Positions 10,821 to 58,356 are shown, numbered from the stretch's first letter. The stretch is DNA of 64,000 bases from Branchiostoma belcheri (GCF_001625305.1 NW_017803268.1:3158395-3222394); one strand, 5' to 3'. The notes: generated from the sequence alone by a model not told the origin. Translations and numbers: made by a program.

Positions 10821-13000
10821 GAAGGAAAAGAAATATTTCAAAAATGTCAAAGCAGCAAATATTGCGTAGATGCTCAAAGCAGACTCTGTGGTATAATTGC
10901 AATATATCTCTTTAAACGACAATGAAAAAGGAAATTAAATGAAAAATTATGGATAGAAAATGCAAGAGAAGCAACTGTAGCTTTGTTGTGCTTGTCTAAA
11001 ACAGACGTTCTTGTTAATTCTTCACTTAGTCGAAAATCAATTTCTATCTGTAATTCACCCTTTACCTAAATACAAAGTGACAAAGCCATTAGATAGTGTG
11101 GTGTGGTAGTCCCATATTGTGCCCTGCAACCATTGTTAAACTACCAACCATCTTTCTTTCATTAGCTTTTATGATCATCAGAATATATGATTTTTAATAA
11201 CATTCCAAGATGCAGTCCGGATTTACTAAAATATCAAAAAGGAAATTCTTTACAGCCAGGAACTGTTATGTTTCAGACACTGATTTATTCTTTCATAACT
11301 AAAGTAAAATTCCGTTGATTTCAATTGGAGACAGCTGTGAAACTTGATAGGTGTGGCTATGACGTAATGCTGACGTGCTGTGACATCACCACTGACGTAC
11401 GTTGCCTTCCTGCCAGAATTTTAATGCCCTCCCGAGCGTCAGTGATTTTGAAAAGCGGCGAGTAGGCTTTATACAAATGTAGATGATGGCATAGATTTGA
11501 TCCCATACCAGATACCAGCATACGCTTTCTGTCTATCATTAATGTGGAAGAAAATGGACATCAGAGGATTTGCGTCAAAATGATGCGCTTCGGGGAGTTT
11601 AACAAAACATGTCTAGTGGATAAAAGGCATTGCATTTATGACTATTATAGGGATTGAGAGCGGCATGCATTTAGGGTATTCGCTTATTAGGGATTTTTGC
11701 TGAAGGAATATTAGGGATTTTTGCGAAGCAATTTAAAAAAGCAGTACAAGTAGGTTTCTAGGAATAAAATATAGTCAGGATATTATTTCTTGGAAGGACA
11801 GGAGTGACTTGATCTACATGTAGGCTTCTTACTACACTGGACTTAAAAGTTTGCTTTGGACATCAAACTAAAACACGTGAGTGGACAAGCCTAGAGAATT
11901 CTTTTAGGAATCCTATACAGGCATCCTATCCAATGCTCAAAAATCCATGTGAATAAAATAAAAAATACAGGCATCCTTGCTCTGTATATTATATACATGT
12001 ATGTTAATACGATTTTCTATTTCATACAGTAATGACATTTTCAAAAATATAATAATTTACTTTTGTAAAAACTGGCATGTATACAAGATCAGTAGATGTA
12101 AAAACTGGCATGTATACAACTTACAAGATGAGTAACACATGTGTCACCACAACTAAAACATGCAAGAGAAGAAAAAAAAAGAGAAAAGACAATGTTCATG
12201 TTATTTTGACATGACAGGTAAATGTTGACCAAATTTTTTTGCCAAATCATGTATGGCTTTGCATGCTCATTTTCATTGCCAAGCTGCATTATGATGAAGC
12301 AATTAATATTATCATTATGCAAATCACTAATTCATTGGATCAAAAAAATGTACAAAGCATGTACATGTGCAAGTCCTATTTGCTAAAAATTAGAATGCAG
12401 GCAAACGTAACATGCAGTGTAATTCCACAGACGTTCCTTTTAATTTCACGTGTTGATGCTCTCTGATCACGCCTGAAACGTTACGTATTGGGTTTCTGGT
12501 CGAGTAAGTCGCACTTAGACGGAAAATACTTTGGCACCCACTTACAACTTCATTCCAGACACTTTTACTTCTTTAAAATCGGGTTTCCCCGAAAGTGTAC
12601 TTCTCAAGAGACGGCCAAATGTTCGGTTGGCCTTTTACTGTCTTAGCTAAGGTTGCAAGTTTAAACTTTGCAAATGTCATCCTACAAACAGTTCACAACA
12701 CTACATTAGTCCTGGGATGGTCTTTTCCCAAGTCTCTCTAAATATAGCAGGGCTTTAGTGATGGCTGTACTTTCATGTTGCAATTTCCTTATTCATAAAC
12801 TTTAAGCCTCCCTGAAGAAAAGGCTGGAGGAGACTGGTACTGGAATGAGGATGGAGAAATGTAAAGGTGAAGGTGAACTGAAAGCCTACTGTAACAAAAA
12901 ACATTCATAATTGTGTAATTGTGTATTAAAGACAAACAAAGCAAATTTCAGGGGGTAATACAAAGATATTTTGGATGAGGCAATCTGTCTGATATTGACA
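10821..13000. other. No gene seen
   Basis: 2.2 kb of AT-rich sequence. Small direct repeats occur at 12065-12125 (AAAACTGGCATGTATACAA twice) and 11665-11725 (TTAGGGATTTTTGC twice). No ORF with protein-like composition. Confidence 0.5.
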
Positions 13001-13003
13001 TTA

Positions 13004-13305
13004 AAGCCCTGGTCACAACCCGCCGTACGTGCTTCTGCGTGCTGTCTATGTGCAAAAACGTGGGCAAACGTAGGGGATCCGTGCGTGGTGAGTACCGCCT
13101 CCGTACGGATTTGGGAGCACGCAGACACGCCGTAGAACTTTAAGTGCATGTAAAACTTTTTCTGCGTGCAGTCTGCGGATTCACCACCCGTGCGTGCTAG
13201 TATGGGCGACGTGTGTGTCCCGTACGGAAGAAGTACGTGTGAGTACAGCCTCCTTACCGTAAAGTTGCAATCGCACAGAGATCGTACGTTGTAAGCACGT
13301 ACAAC
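13004..13305. mobile_element. Foldback MITE family A, copy 2, truncated
   Basis: Left end GGTCACAACCCGCCGTACGT intact and matching copy 3 up to GTAAGCACGTACAA. The right inverted end is missing. Confidence 0.8.
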
Positions 13306-13689
13306 TCGATCACTCTACTTTTACCATTTGCTTTAAACATTTAGATTCCTTCTTGACACCACTGATATGACATCCATGATGCATATCACATTATGAAATA
13401 CTGTTGATTGGTTGATAATGAATCCTTGTACCTCGGCTTCCCTGGGAAATTAACCAATTTGAATTCTATTTCCGAAGCGACCTTCTTGCATCCCATGCTG
13501 ATGATAAGATAAAAGAATTTCATGAATTTATGACATCAAAACTCACCCCATACTTTCCTATCACAGTATCAGATGCATACATACATATCATACATGTCCA
13601 ATACTTTATATTGGACTTGAGTCTGATTCAAGCAATAAGATAGCTACCATTGACATAATTCAGTCATGGTAGATAATTTTTAAGCATGC

Positions 13690-13870
13690 ATATATAGTTT
13701 TCCACAGCGGTTGTCCTTTGTTATAACATTTTCAGCACCAGGGACAGATGCCATTATCACTCAGCTGAACAGTTGAACCTTCAAGACTGTATTACTATTG
13801 TTCAGTGCATGCTTTTCCTCAGCCTTTGGTCTTTGTTACTATAACAGTTTCAGCACCATGGACTAGGTTT
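13690..13870. repeat. Two diverged RE1-like cores in a local duplication
   Basis: TTTGTTATAACATTTTCAGC at 13718 and TTTGTTACTATAACAGTTTC at 13832 introduce motifs at 13731 (full match to the REST core) and 13849 (broken: CCATGGACTA). Confidence 0.6.
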
Positions 13871-14040
13871 TCATATGGATCTGAAACGCTTTCAAATTGG
13901 TAGTTCTTTTTCTGCCTTCCTCAAGCACATACACTTACACAATCTAAACCATTTATTAAGTACAGTGAACTGTTCTCTTGCTAACTTAGCACGGACCAAA
14001 TCCCCTGGCATATATCTGTCTATTTTCCCAATTTCTACTC

Positions 14041-14394
14041 CTTCTAGCCACTTCCCAAAGCCTGGCAGAGGCTACAAAACTCCCACAGTTGCAAAATTTC
14101 CACCGGGCAGCCAGGTTAAGCTGGCCGGGGGAAAACACAACTACAGCTCCGAAGAGAGCCCGCCCCAACCACGATAGACTAGACACCAGTCTACCCTTGC
14201 GGTGGCCAAGACATCTCTTCATTGATTGGCTGAACTCAATTAACCGCCAGGACTTCCCGAGATTGGCGAGTTATTCACGATCGGAGAAAGCCGCAGTGAT
14301 AGAACGTCTCTCACACCAGTTCTCCTGTCCAGCCTGTATCGACCTGTCTGACTTGATGGAAAGAATCAATTTGTACTGTCAACTGAAGTAGAAT
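14041..14394 (+). other. GC-rich ORF of unknown nature
   Basis: A 100-codon plus-strand frame (14089-14391) ends in a protein-like stretch (WLNSINRQDFPRLASYSRSE, then FSCPACIDLSDLMERINLYC). Its first half overlaps a GC-rich block (AGCTCCGA(A/G)GA, GCCCGCCC) that also occurs at 60820-60900, so at least that part is repeat. I do not recognise the protein; a transposon remnant is likely. Confidence 0.3.
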
Positions 14395-14599
14395 GGACCT
14401 GTTAGACACTTCTATTTTGTGCCTAACCAAGCATCTTTGCCGGAAGGGGGGGGGGTGGTATACCTAGTCATCAGTCCAAACTCTTCCTTGTGAGAACCAC
14501 GAAATTCTTACAAAACACAGAATAAGCATTGTGAATGTGCAATTGCAAATAAATTGTATGCCACTGTGTATTGTATTGTAATTTTTAATTATGTTAATG

Positions 14600-14985
14600 T
14601 TAATATGTCCGTAAATAATTTCATCAGGTTGGTAAACGACTGAATACCAAAGTTTTTTTTTATCACTAGCCGACTTATTTTTCACTGGCCGACGTTTTGA
14701 TGACCTGATGATCTTCATCAGGGCAAATCTGGTTTACTGTGCACTGACACTAGATATTACTTGGTGCATAGTGCACTAAGGGTGTTACATAGGTCATAGT
14801 GCACTTAAACTAGAACTACATTAAACTTAAACTTAAACTAGCTTAAGTGCACTATGCACCAAGTAATATCTAGTGTCAGTGCACAGTAAACCAGTCAGAT
14901 TTGCCCTGATGAAGATGACAGATGGTCATCGAAACGTTGGCTAGTGAAAAATAAATGGTTGTGATAAAAAGAACTTTGCTATATG
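14600..14985. mobile_element. Foldback element E, copy 1 (long palindrome)
   Basis: Arms 14690-14775 and 14845-14945 are inverted copies: CACTAGATATTACTTGGTGC at 14748 pairs with its complement at 14858, and GATGACC...CATCAGGGCAAATCTG pairs with CAGATTTGCCCTGATG. The spacer has AACTTAAACTTAAACT. Outer sequence ATGAAGATGACAGATGGTCA recurs in copy 2. Confidence 0.85.
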
Positions 14986-16290
14986 TTAATATGCTTTTAA
15001 TCTACGTATCTGTAAAATTTCAACGTAATTCAGTTGTGTCTGAAGAGATTTTGCACATCTGCAAAGTTGATTTTAAATAAAGATTTGATTAGAAATATTC
15101 GTTGGACTGCTCCTAATGCTTAAAGAGAAATAACATTAAAGCAAACTTTATGCTTTTTAGAAACAGATTAGACAATACTTGAAATACTAGAAATAGATGA
15201 GCACAATGAACAATGCAAATATTTTAATTGACAATCATGTCTGTAATTCCGCCACGATGTTCATATCAATTTTTTTGTATTATTATTATTATGTTTTATT
15301 ATGTATTCACCATACTTTCTATGCAATGTACAGTATAAATTTTAAGACGTAATGAAAGTATAGATTGGGACATTATGGCAAATAGATCTAAAATCTATGC
15401 AACATTTTTACATCAGTTCTTGAAAAAGGTATGTTGAAAGAAATAGATACATTATATAGCAATAAATATGACAAAATCTGGTTGGAATGTGATATACACT
15501 GTAGTTTCTTTCCTATGATAGCCTCAAAACTTCATCAAAAATTAAATTTCTAGTCCATCAAAGCTAAAGAATGAACTGACACCACTAATAGCTACATGGT
15601 TAGCATCTAATTGACTTCAATCAATAAAATCAATAGTACCCTTTTCTATCTAATTTTCTTTTGGAGCAACAATACATTTATGATGTGAAGTTGATGCATT
15701 TTACATTTAGCTCTCAGACTATTGCTTTCAAGTCCTGTCTGCTTTTGTGCAAATACAGGCAGCTGGCCGACACATTTTACTGGCACTTATTGTATGTGTA
15801 CAGTGTACATTTCTCCTTTGTTAAGTCCCTCTAAGTGCATATTCTCCACCGTGAGTGTGTGTGTTCTTAAGGGTGTATTATACTTAGATTTACAGTTAAT
15901 ATTCAATGGAAGACCCCATTAAATATTTATCGTCCCGGTTTCCCATAACACACACGTTATTCTTCGTTGTTGAACAGATGTATCTAAAAATTAGGTCATA
16001 GGTTAGATGTATTTGTGCTTTATTGAAGTGACACAAAATAAATTCATTCAAGTAGCACAGATCTTTTCAGGTTGAAATACAATGACTTGAATTTTTACAT
16101 TCTTACATTTTTCTTTAATAATGAATCCTGTTTCAGTCAAAAGATTTGCGATTTTGAATCTCAAATGTCTTTTTATCAGTGATATGATGTAGTGCCAGAT
16201 ATTCATGACTTTTGAGGTTTGCAAATGTTGACCATAGTAATAGACACAACTCTAGAAAATTAATATGATTATACAAAAGGATAGCAACTC
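14985..16290. other. No gene seen
   Basis: AT-rich unique-looking sequence, no protein-like ORF. A CTCCACCGTGAGTGTGTGTG stretch is at 15845. Confidence 0.5.
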
Positions 16291-16545
16291 TGTAGATAAT
16301 TTCATCAGGTTGATGAATGATTGAATATTAAAGTTGCATGTACTTTAATTCACCGTAAAATTGACCACTTGTTAACAAGAACCAATGTTTCAATGACCGT
16401 CTGTCATCTTCGTCCTATTAGAAACTTATAAAATATAATCTTTTATATAATATAAAAGATAAAAGAAAATAGCCTTGATGAAGATGACAGACGGTTATCA
16501 AAACGTTAACTCCCATAAACAAGTGGTTGTGAATTAAGAACTTTG
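16290..16545. mobile_element. Foldback element E, copy 2
   Basis: Contains ATTTCATCAGGTTGATGAA, inverted ACCGTCTGTCATCTTCGTC and GATGAAGATGACAGACGGTT arms around a TATAAAAGATA-rich centre, and CCACTTGTTAACAAG mirrored by AAACAAGTGGTTGTGA. Same family as 14600-14985. Confidence 0.75.
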
Positions 16546-16894
16546 ATATTTAACGCTAGCAACCGTAGTCAAAGCACAAAAATGATCGCCACACACATCA
16601 ATATAAATATTATGTAAATTCATTTTCTTGCGCTGAAATAAACAACATGTGATGCTGAATAAGAATATCGCGCATTCTTATTTAGCAAGACGTCAAGAAA
16701 ATTGAGCAGGAAAGTGAAAAAGCGACGTCTTCATGCACTCTGAATTCTCCAACGTAACGTGTAATCACCGAGGCAGAGCGCCGTGCACTCGGACGGCCCA
16801 CTTAAGTGCGGTAAATACGCCTCCAAGGACTGCACTTGCATACGTGTCCGCTAAATACACTATCTACCTGCAGTGCCATTACGGCAAAAGACTA

Positions 16895-17255
16895 CTCTTC
16901 AAGTAGAGGGTTTTAGCTTATTTTTGGTGTGCTTTTAGGCTTTTTTATCTGGCTTTTTTAAGCAAAAAAAAAAAACAAACATTGCAAACAAGAAGGCCAA
17001 AAAAAAAAAAGCCCCAAAAGATGCCAAAAATTACTCTCCAAGCAGAGGTTTGGGGTATTTATGGCATGCTTTTAGGCTTTTTTTATCAAGGTTTCTTTTT
17101 TTGCACTGGAATTTTTTTCACCCAACCCAGTGCAAAAAAGAAACCCCAATAAAAAAAAAAGCCTAAAAACACGCCAAAAATACCCCCAAACCTATGCTTG
17201 GAGAGTAGGCAAAAATAAGCTAAAACCCAAACCTCTGCTTGGAGAGTAGAATAAA
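16895..17255. repeat. Inverted repeat cluster with CTCTCCAAGCAGAGGTT motif
   Basis: TACTCTCCAAGCAGAGGTTT at 17030 is inverted at 17175-17195 and 17230-17246. Between them GCATGCTTTTAGGCTTTTTT and AAAAAAAAGCCTAAAAACAC form further stems. The same motif begins the foldback at 62138. Confidence 0.7.
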
Positions 17256-17595
17256 GGGCTGTCTTCAGAAAAGGGCATTCTAAAATGACTTACTGGCACG
17301 CAGATACATCGTAGAACGACAGCAAACGCACGGCACGGTTTTGATTCATAACATATGCCCGTGTCGCTACTCGCAGATTGCTCATGTACAATATCACTGT
17401 TTATGATACATATTACACAGCATAACCTATTATGATACATGTTCTAGCTCAACCCAGAGCAATTTTTCAGCCTTTTCGATCAATATACACGTCGGTGAGG
17501 GTTCATTTTAAACTGTCGCCTTGTCCTTAATACATTAACTCCACGCAACGACCACTGATGTGAAGAAAAGACGTGATGCTGATGCAAAAACACAA

Positions 17596-18600
17596 TTAAT
17601 TTGTAAATACGAAATGAAAAGCAGCTTGCGGTAAAATTATGAGGATGTCACCCAAGGATGCATCCTCCGTTGCTGAATTTTGCGCTATCATAATTTTTTG
17701 AAGAGCACAACATGGATGTCTTATTTGAAATCGTAGCCAGTATAGCTGTTGACGGACTAGAGATGCGACAGCTACAGGTGAATAATAAAATAACGCCCAC
17801 CTACCTTCCAGCTCCGTCCCCCACGACTCCTTCAACGCCTTCTGCTGCGGTCCTGCTGGCCTGGAGGATGCTAATGCACGCACCGCATGCAAATGTAAAG
17901 CTGTAAAATGGCTTAGAGGGTATCGGATATTTATTGCGTTGTTTTTTATGGTTATAAATGGCAGTGTGGGTAATTGAGTGTGTAATATTATGATTTGTAT
18001 CCTTTGCACTAGGCGAGGCACGTTGTCCAACTGTGTTGGAAGACGGAAACAGCCAGAAGTGTTATTCTTGGCCATCATTTCAACTTTGACCTTTATTTTG
18101 ACCTGTGCTCAGATTTCTGACCCCATATTATCATAATTTGATAAGCAACTTTGCCTCTGGTGGTATTTGTTTTTAAATTTCCAGTGACATAGCCTTTAAA
18201 AATATTCTGTTGTACCGTATATTAAAAACTAAAGTCTTTACTGCAATGCCACTAGCCAGCAGTCAAATTTGACTTAAATTTGACTCAAATTTGACATTTG
18301 TGAAATCATCCGTTAGCTTTACGTTATCCGTTGCTTCCTGAAATTATTTTCTCATTTGCAGTAAAATTCTACCTTCGATGCCAAACGTGCGTATTGATGG
18401 TTTATTGTCCCATTGTAAAGCTGCAATGTTGTAGCTGTGGATCACTTCGCGTGAGATGGCAAGACAGTTCGGGGTAAAACCGCCAAATGTCGCTGCTGCG
18501 CGGTCACATTTCTCCCACATGCAAATGAGCGCCACGCCCACAGACCGGTGGTTCCCCTCCACTGCGAATAATAATTTGAGGCTCGCCATGTTGATGTTTT
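17596..18600. other. CpG-richer interval with unassigned ORFs on both strands
   Basis: A 160-codon ORF on the minus strand (18078 to 17596) and an 81-codon one (18589 to 18344, good ATG context) face a short plus-strand ORF (17712) that ends at a donor-like CAG|GTGAAT (17780). None resembles a protein I recognise. The base composition suggests a promoter or CpG island; coding status is undecided. Confidence 0.3.
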
Positions 18601-18670
18601 GATGTTCCCAGACGGACGGCAGCCATGATGTGACGACCTACATAGCACAGAGAGCAACAAGTGCGCCCAG

Positions 18671-18735
18671 GTTTGACGGTATAAAAATCGATCTTCTAGC
18701 CCGCAACAGTTCCCACGCACAGGCTCAGCACTCAG
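18671..18735 (+). promoter_or_regulatory. Candidate core promoter and first non-coding exon for NALCN
   Basis: A TATAAAAA box at 18680-18687 in a CpG-richer interval is followed about 50 bp later by a donor-like CAG|GTTAAC at 18735/18736. It sits 2.2 kb upstream of coding exon 1, in the right orientation. No transcript evidence; it could serve another gene. Confidence 0.25.
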
Positions 18736-18779
18736 GTTAACGGTCCTGAAAATGTGTGGTTCGATCTGTGATTTTTATT

Positions 18780-19889
18780 GCCCTATGCAGCTCTGGTGTG
18801 ATATAATCGTTGCCATTGAATTAAGTACTCCCAGGGCGTCTGTCTGGGTACCCGGTGTTGTTATTGTTGGTCTTGCTCCATTTCCGACACGTCAGTTGAT
18901 TGTGCTTTACGTTTAATATCAACAATGGTATCTTGTTACCGACTTTTACCGCAATATAATTTATCATTGTGGGGTCTTTTGAATAAAATAAAATGGCAGG
19001 CAAAATGGACCGTTACATCCATCCACTGGGGGGGGGGTGATAATAGCCATAGGTCAATAGCTTGGACATCGGTGTTAAATATAAAGCTGCTATAGCGACT
19101 ACGTCTAGCGAGAAAAATAGACTCTAAACAAGGACAACAACAACAACAAATTGATCATAAAATGGGATCTAGAGAATCCTGATTCATAAGTAACGTTAAC
19201 GATAATGAATTTTATTTGTTTTTTCTCAATACCATAAACAAACAAACAAACAAAAACAAAAAGTCGTAATGGTTTATAAAACTTACAACTTTTATATCTA
19301 TATCTTCAATAGCAAGTGTATTGGATTTTATAGTCATTCAATCTATTTTATTTATTTAAGGATGATATTCTAGTAATACTGCATGATTAGTGGAAGTTTA
19401 CGATCATTTTCCTACACAAAGATATTGGAAAAACTGTCAGCATTGATTTTTTTTTATGTGTGACCTACATTAGATGATGAATGTGGCCCAGAAGCATTTT
19501 TTTAAAGCACTATAAACAATGGTTTGAGGTTTAGTAATGAAAAACATTAAGCCTTGTAAGTCTGTCCTGGGGATATATGGGTCGTTTGTGTTATCCTAGC
19601 TATGAGAAAAATAAAATAAAGGTCAAATAAAGGACAATTCTTTTTCATACCATCATTTCTTTCTGTACATGTACATACTGGTATAGATTGTTGAATAATT
19701 TTTTGAAGTGTAGCAGCAAATCTGTAATTTAAGACAAGGATGACAGTTGTTGTCCTATCTAAATTAAATATGATCTTCAAAACTTCAAGTTACTATCCTC
19801 CTGTAGTGTGTTGTGCAGCATGCCTTCTCATGTACTAAGAAATACATAAGAAGAGTTTCTAATGTTGAATTTTGTAGCAGCAACTCTAA
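18780..19889. other. No gene seen
   Basis: AT-rich with a G9 run at 19026 and AAAC repeats at 19235. Its end (CTTCAAG...TTGTGCAGCATG, 19777-19822) is the first of three diverged tandem copies that continue at 20700 and 20870. Confidence 0.5.
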
Positions 19890-20662
19890 GGCCCGATTTA
19901 GACTAGAAACGGTATACCGTTTCAAAACGGTACGAAACGTTTCGCCACAGAAAACGGTTCGTCTTTAGACACAGGGGCGGAAGTGTTTCGGGCCGCCCGT
20001 GGCGCAGGATGTTTCTGACCCACAGTGACCTATGATGACCTCCCCGAACCACTTCTACGGTTTGCCTCATTGGCCTTACGATACTTGTGTTTCAGGGCCT
20101 TGAACTTCGCCCGAACCTGCTTTGGGGTGCATAAATACCCCTCAGCCGCCAGCCCATCCACAAGCATCTGTATGCCCTCCCTATTACGCGAGGTCTCCAA
20201 GCGGGATTGTATAGTTTGATTGGCCCACAAGATGATCAAGAAGCGGGTCTCATCTTGGGTCCAGACCCTCCCCTGCCCTTCTGCCATCCCTCCAGACGTA
20301 AAGGATAACAAAAATTCGAGAAATACACGATATAAAATGGTGAAAATGGACACAATCAAATATGGCGCGAATCTACCAGATAATGGACGTGCGCGGGCTT
20401 ATTAGCATGTGATTAGCATATGACATGTGACCTGGTTTACCGTTTCAAGAAACCCTTTGTCTTTAGACCTAGCAAAAAGCGTTTCGGGCCCCCCGCTGAA
20501 GGGTTCTGAAACGGTCGAAAACCACGATGGAGGTGGTTTTCGGAAACGGTCCGCGAAAACCCATAACAAACCGTTTTTTCCTCTTTAGACCGGGAACGGT
20601 TAACCGTTCCGAAACGTTTCCCTGGCCAAAACCCCTTAAGCGTTTCTAGTCTAAATCGGGCC
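19890..20662. mobile_element. PIF/Harbinger-type element carrying only a MYB-like ORF
   Basis: 773 bp with ~22-bp inverted ends (GGCCCGATTTAGACTAGAAA left, its complement right), flanked by TAA duplicated at 19887-19889 and 20663-20665, the 3-bp target preferred by PIF/Harbinger. Sub-terminal repeats of AAACGGT. No DDE transposase frame is present. Confidence 0.85.
20030..20359 (-). CDS. Myb/SANT-like (trihelix-type) DNA-binding protein of the Harbinger element
   Basis: 109 codons from the first ATG; an internal ATG (MAEGQGR, residue 25) may be the true start, giving about 85 residues. The sequence RVWTQDETRFLIILW, then SRNREGIQMLVDGLAAEGY, TPKQVRAKFKALKHKYRKA fits a Myb_DNA-bind_4 / SANT-like three-helix domain with its conserved aromatic and Q-x-R-x-K-x-K-x-L-K spacing. 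Harbinger elements encode such a protein beside the transposase, where it binds ends and aids nuclear import. The transposase is missing, so this copy is non-autonomous. The frame is intact. Confidence 0.75.
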   Translation of the reverse strand: MIVSIFTILYRVFLEFLLSFTSGGMAEGQGRVWTQDETRFLIILWANQTIQSRLETSRNREGIQMLVDGLAAEGYLCTPKQVRAKFKALKHKYRKANEANRRSGSGRSS

Positions 20663-20689
20663 TAACTAAAAACACGGATTCATTCAGGC

Positions 20690-20960
20690 ACTATCCCATT
20701 TAATGTGATTCTTAAAGGCATCCCACTTTCTTCCTATACTGTATTGTGCAGCATGTTTTTTCAATTGTTATAAATTTAAGAGTTTACAATTATGTTGAAT
20801 TTTGTAGCGGCAACTCTAATCAAAGACAGATATTCAATCAGTTGTTATGTAATCCCATATAATATGGTTCTTCAAGACTTCCTACTATCCTTCTGTAGTG
20901 TATTGTGCAGCATGTTTTCTCAGAAATGCACTATGAGTTGACAATGTTGAACCTTTACAC
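20690..20960. repeat. Diverged tandem copies abutting exon 1
   Basis: GTATTGTGCAGCATG(T/C) occurs at 20740 and 20900 (also 19810 as GTGTTGTGCAGCATG), and ATGTTGAATTTTGTAGC(A/G)GCAACTCTAA at 19862 and 20794. The unit was split by the Harbinger insertion. The last copy runs into the exon 1 acceptor (AATGTTGAACCTTTACA). Confidence 0.7.
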
Positions 20961-20964
20961 ACAG

Positions 20965-20971
20965 ATAGACC
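20965..20971 (+). other. NALCN: 5' UTR end and acceptor of NALCN coding exon 1
   Basis: The AG at 20963-20964 after a pyrimidine-containing stretch is a plausible acceptor. The seven bases before the ATG include an in-frame TAG, so the coding start is fixed at 20972 and at least one non-coding 5' exon lies upstream. Confidence 0.6.
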
Positions 20972-56096
<35,125 letters not shown>

Positions 56097-57170
56097 TATA
56101 GGGTTAATGTCCCACCCCGAGGTGTATATGGGGAGATAATCCTTGGTCCGGTGTGATAATCACCGAATAAACCACCAAGTGAGCATAGCAAACGAGGTGG
56201 TTCTAAAAAGTGGTCGGTTATTCTAATAGCCGACCACTTGGCTATTACTAGGTTACGGCCTGAAAACCAATGGGAAATGGAGCCTTCTGATTGGTCAACG
56301 CCTTCTGGCTATATGATAATACACTTTAACCCCTGACCAGCGAATGCTGCATTCTGCACTACATGAGCCATTTTCTAAAGGTTAGAAACTAGTGGAAAAT
56401 ACTTGTGATTTATAGATAAGATCTTCTCTACAACTTGATAAAGATCTAGATCTAGAGAGGAGATTTTTTCCAGTCAAACATCTTCCTAAATATTATAGTG
56501 TAGTGACATTTATGTACTAGGTATTACGTTGTCTGTAGGAGTCTATTCTTACCACTGTGATTTATGATTGATAACTTATGGACAGCATAGTTTTGACATT
56601 GATATATATTATGTTGTTAGCAGTTATAATGCTACTTGGTTGAGTACAGTGCTTGAACAATGTGTACTCACAGTAATACTACATACAATGTATATCGAAA
56701 ATTGTATCTGTATTCTTGGTAAAGTTGTTTGGTCACACCAATGTCCTTGGTTACACATTTGAAAGACTTTTAGTGTCCTTATTCAAGCAATATTATAATA
56801 ACATGCTCAACTGCTGTTGCACAATACTGTACGATATTCGTACATTGTATGGCATTTGTGTCTAAAGCTTTGTAAATCGACAATAGGCCAGCATAGAATT
56901 GTTTTATGAAATTGTTGAATAAATTATATAATTATACATGTATGTAAATTGTATATTTTGTGCTGTGAGGACTATTTTGTGACAGATGCCCATGAGTTTT
57001 AACATTGTGAGATCTTTTTAACTATGTGTGGTGGTCTTATATCTGGATTTCAATATCTGCAGATTATACCAGTTTCAATATGATATAAAAATTGCATTCT
57101 GTTTTTATGAAAACGTAATAAAGATGAATGGACTGTATGTTTCAGAAGGAGGTGAAATAAACTTTTACTC
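56097..57170 (+). other. NALCN: NALCN 3' UTR with alternative poly(A) signals
   Basis: AT-rich non-coding sequence after the stop. Canonical AATAAA hexamers lie at 56918-56923 and 57117-57122, with a further AAATAAA near 57152. Which is used cannot be decided from sequence. Confidence 0.6.
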
Positions 57171-57399
57171 TAGTTGCATTGGGACCTTGGTGATTTGTAA
57201 CAAGAATATGCAGCCTATCTAGCAGCTCCCCTAGCGCCCAAGGTTATATTGCACCGTTAAATACGAGTAATGCACACACACATTTAGGAAGGAAAAATGG
57301 ATCCATTGATTGACTAATAGACAACATCATTGCACTGGCTCAAAATCTTCTTGTTACACAAATTAGGATTGAAATTCGGATGTGGTGGCCCTTCAGAAA

Positions 57400-57890
57400 G
57401 TTGAAATTACAAATTCAGATTCTTTATTGACACAACAAAAAAGTACAGAGACTTTTGTATACTCTTCTACAACTTAACTAAAGATCTAACAAAGCTAAAT
57501 ACATGTGTGGATAACGTTATCTTACGTACAGAGTATATGTATGATGTAACAATAAAGGTTAACTATTCTATAACACGTGTTCTCTTAGATCAAAACATTC
57601 TTTAATGTATTTTCCTATTTGAACACTGTATTGGTTATCTCCCCTGAGAATGTAGTTGCATTTATCTACAGGATCTAACGTATTGAAATCAATTGAACAA
57701 GCGAAAAGAAAGGTGAACAGCAATACGCGCTTATCATTGTAGAGTGTACAATCCATTATAAAATGGTGCTCATTTTCAATCTTGTTAGGACGAAATGGAC
57801 AGAAATTTACAGGAATTGTGCACGTGGAAACTGGAGATGCGCAAGGGACAAACGTAGCTCAGTAGCTCCCTTTAGTATTAAGCGCCGCCT
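57400..57890 (-). pseudogene. LINE 3' end remnant downstream of NALCN
   Basis: Minus frame 57756-57568 has MDCTLYNDKRVLLFTFLFAC and ends YIKECFDLREHVL, the zf-RVT tail typical of LINE ORF2 (HF-x-C-x-LYND-R). The 3' end at 57418 shows TTCAGATTCTTTATTGACAC (a reversed poly(A) region). Confidence 0.65.
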
Positions 57891-58356
57891 ATAGTCATGC
57901 CTTCTCAATTTTTATACATAATTAGTTAAGGATACATGTGGGCATCTTAATGACAACATTAGACTTTAATTCAACTGTTGGTATGCTTGTAATTCACTTT
58001 GAGTCAAAACGGCCCTTTAGAATTACGCGTATGAGGTAATCATTATGTATATATTAATCTTATCGTGTTTTAACATATTCTAATGATTAGATGTCTACAT
58101 CTATATTTCTACTTTCTAAATCAACGATCATTATTTGTATCCACTTCCATACCCTTGCACCAAATATTCCACTGATTGAATAGGTATGTATTATCAAAGT
58201 TTTATTATTATTATTTTTTGTTTAAATTGATTTCGCTTTTCATTCTCGCTTCATAAACAACCGGATGAAAGTAATAGGAAACCTCTCACAGTATGAAAAC
58301 AACCCTTCGCTAGCGTTGTTCTAAGTCCCTTGTGGTTGAATGACTTTTTTCTCCTA
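57890..58356. other. No gene seen
   Basis: AT-rich spacer with a TTATTATTATT tract at 58202. Confidence 0.5.
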
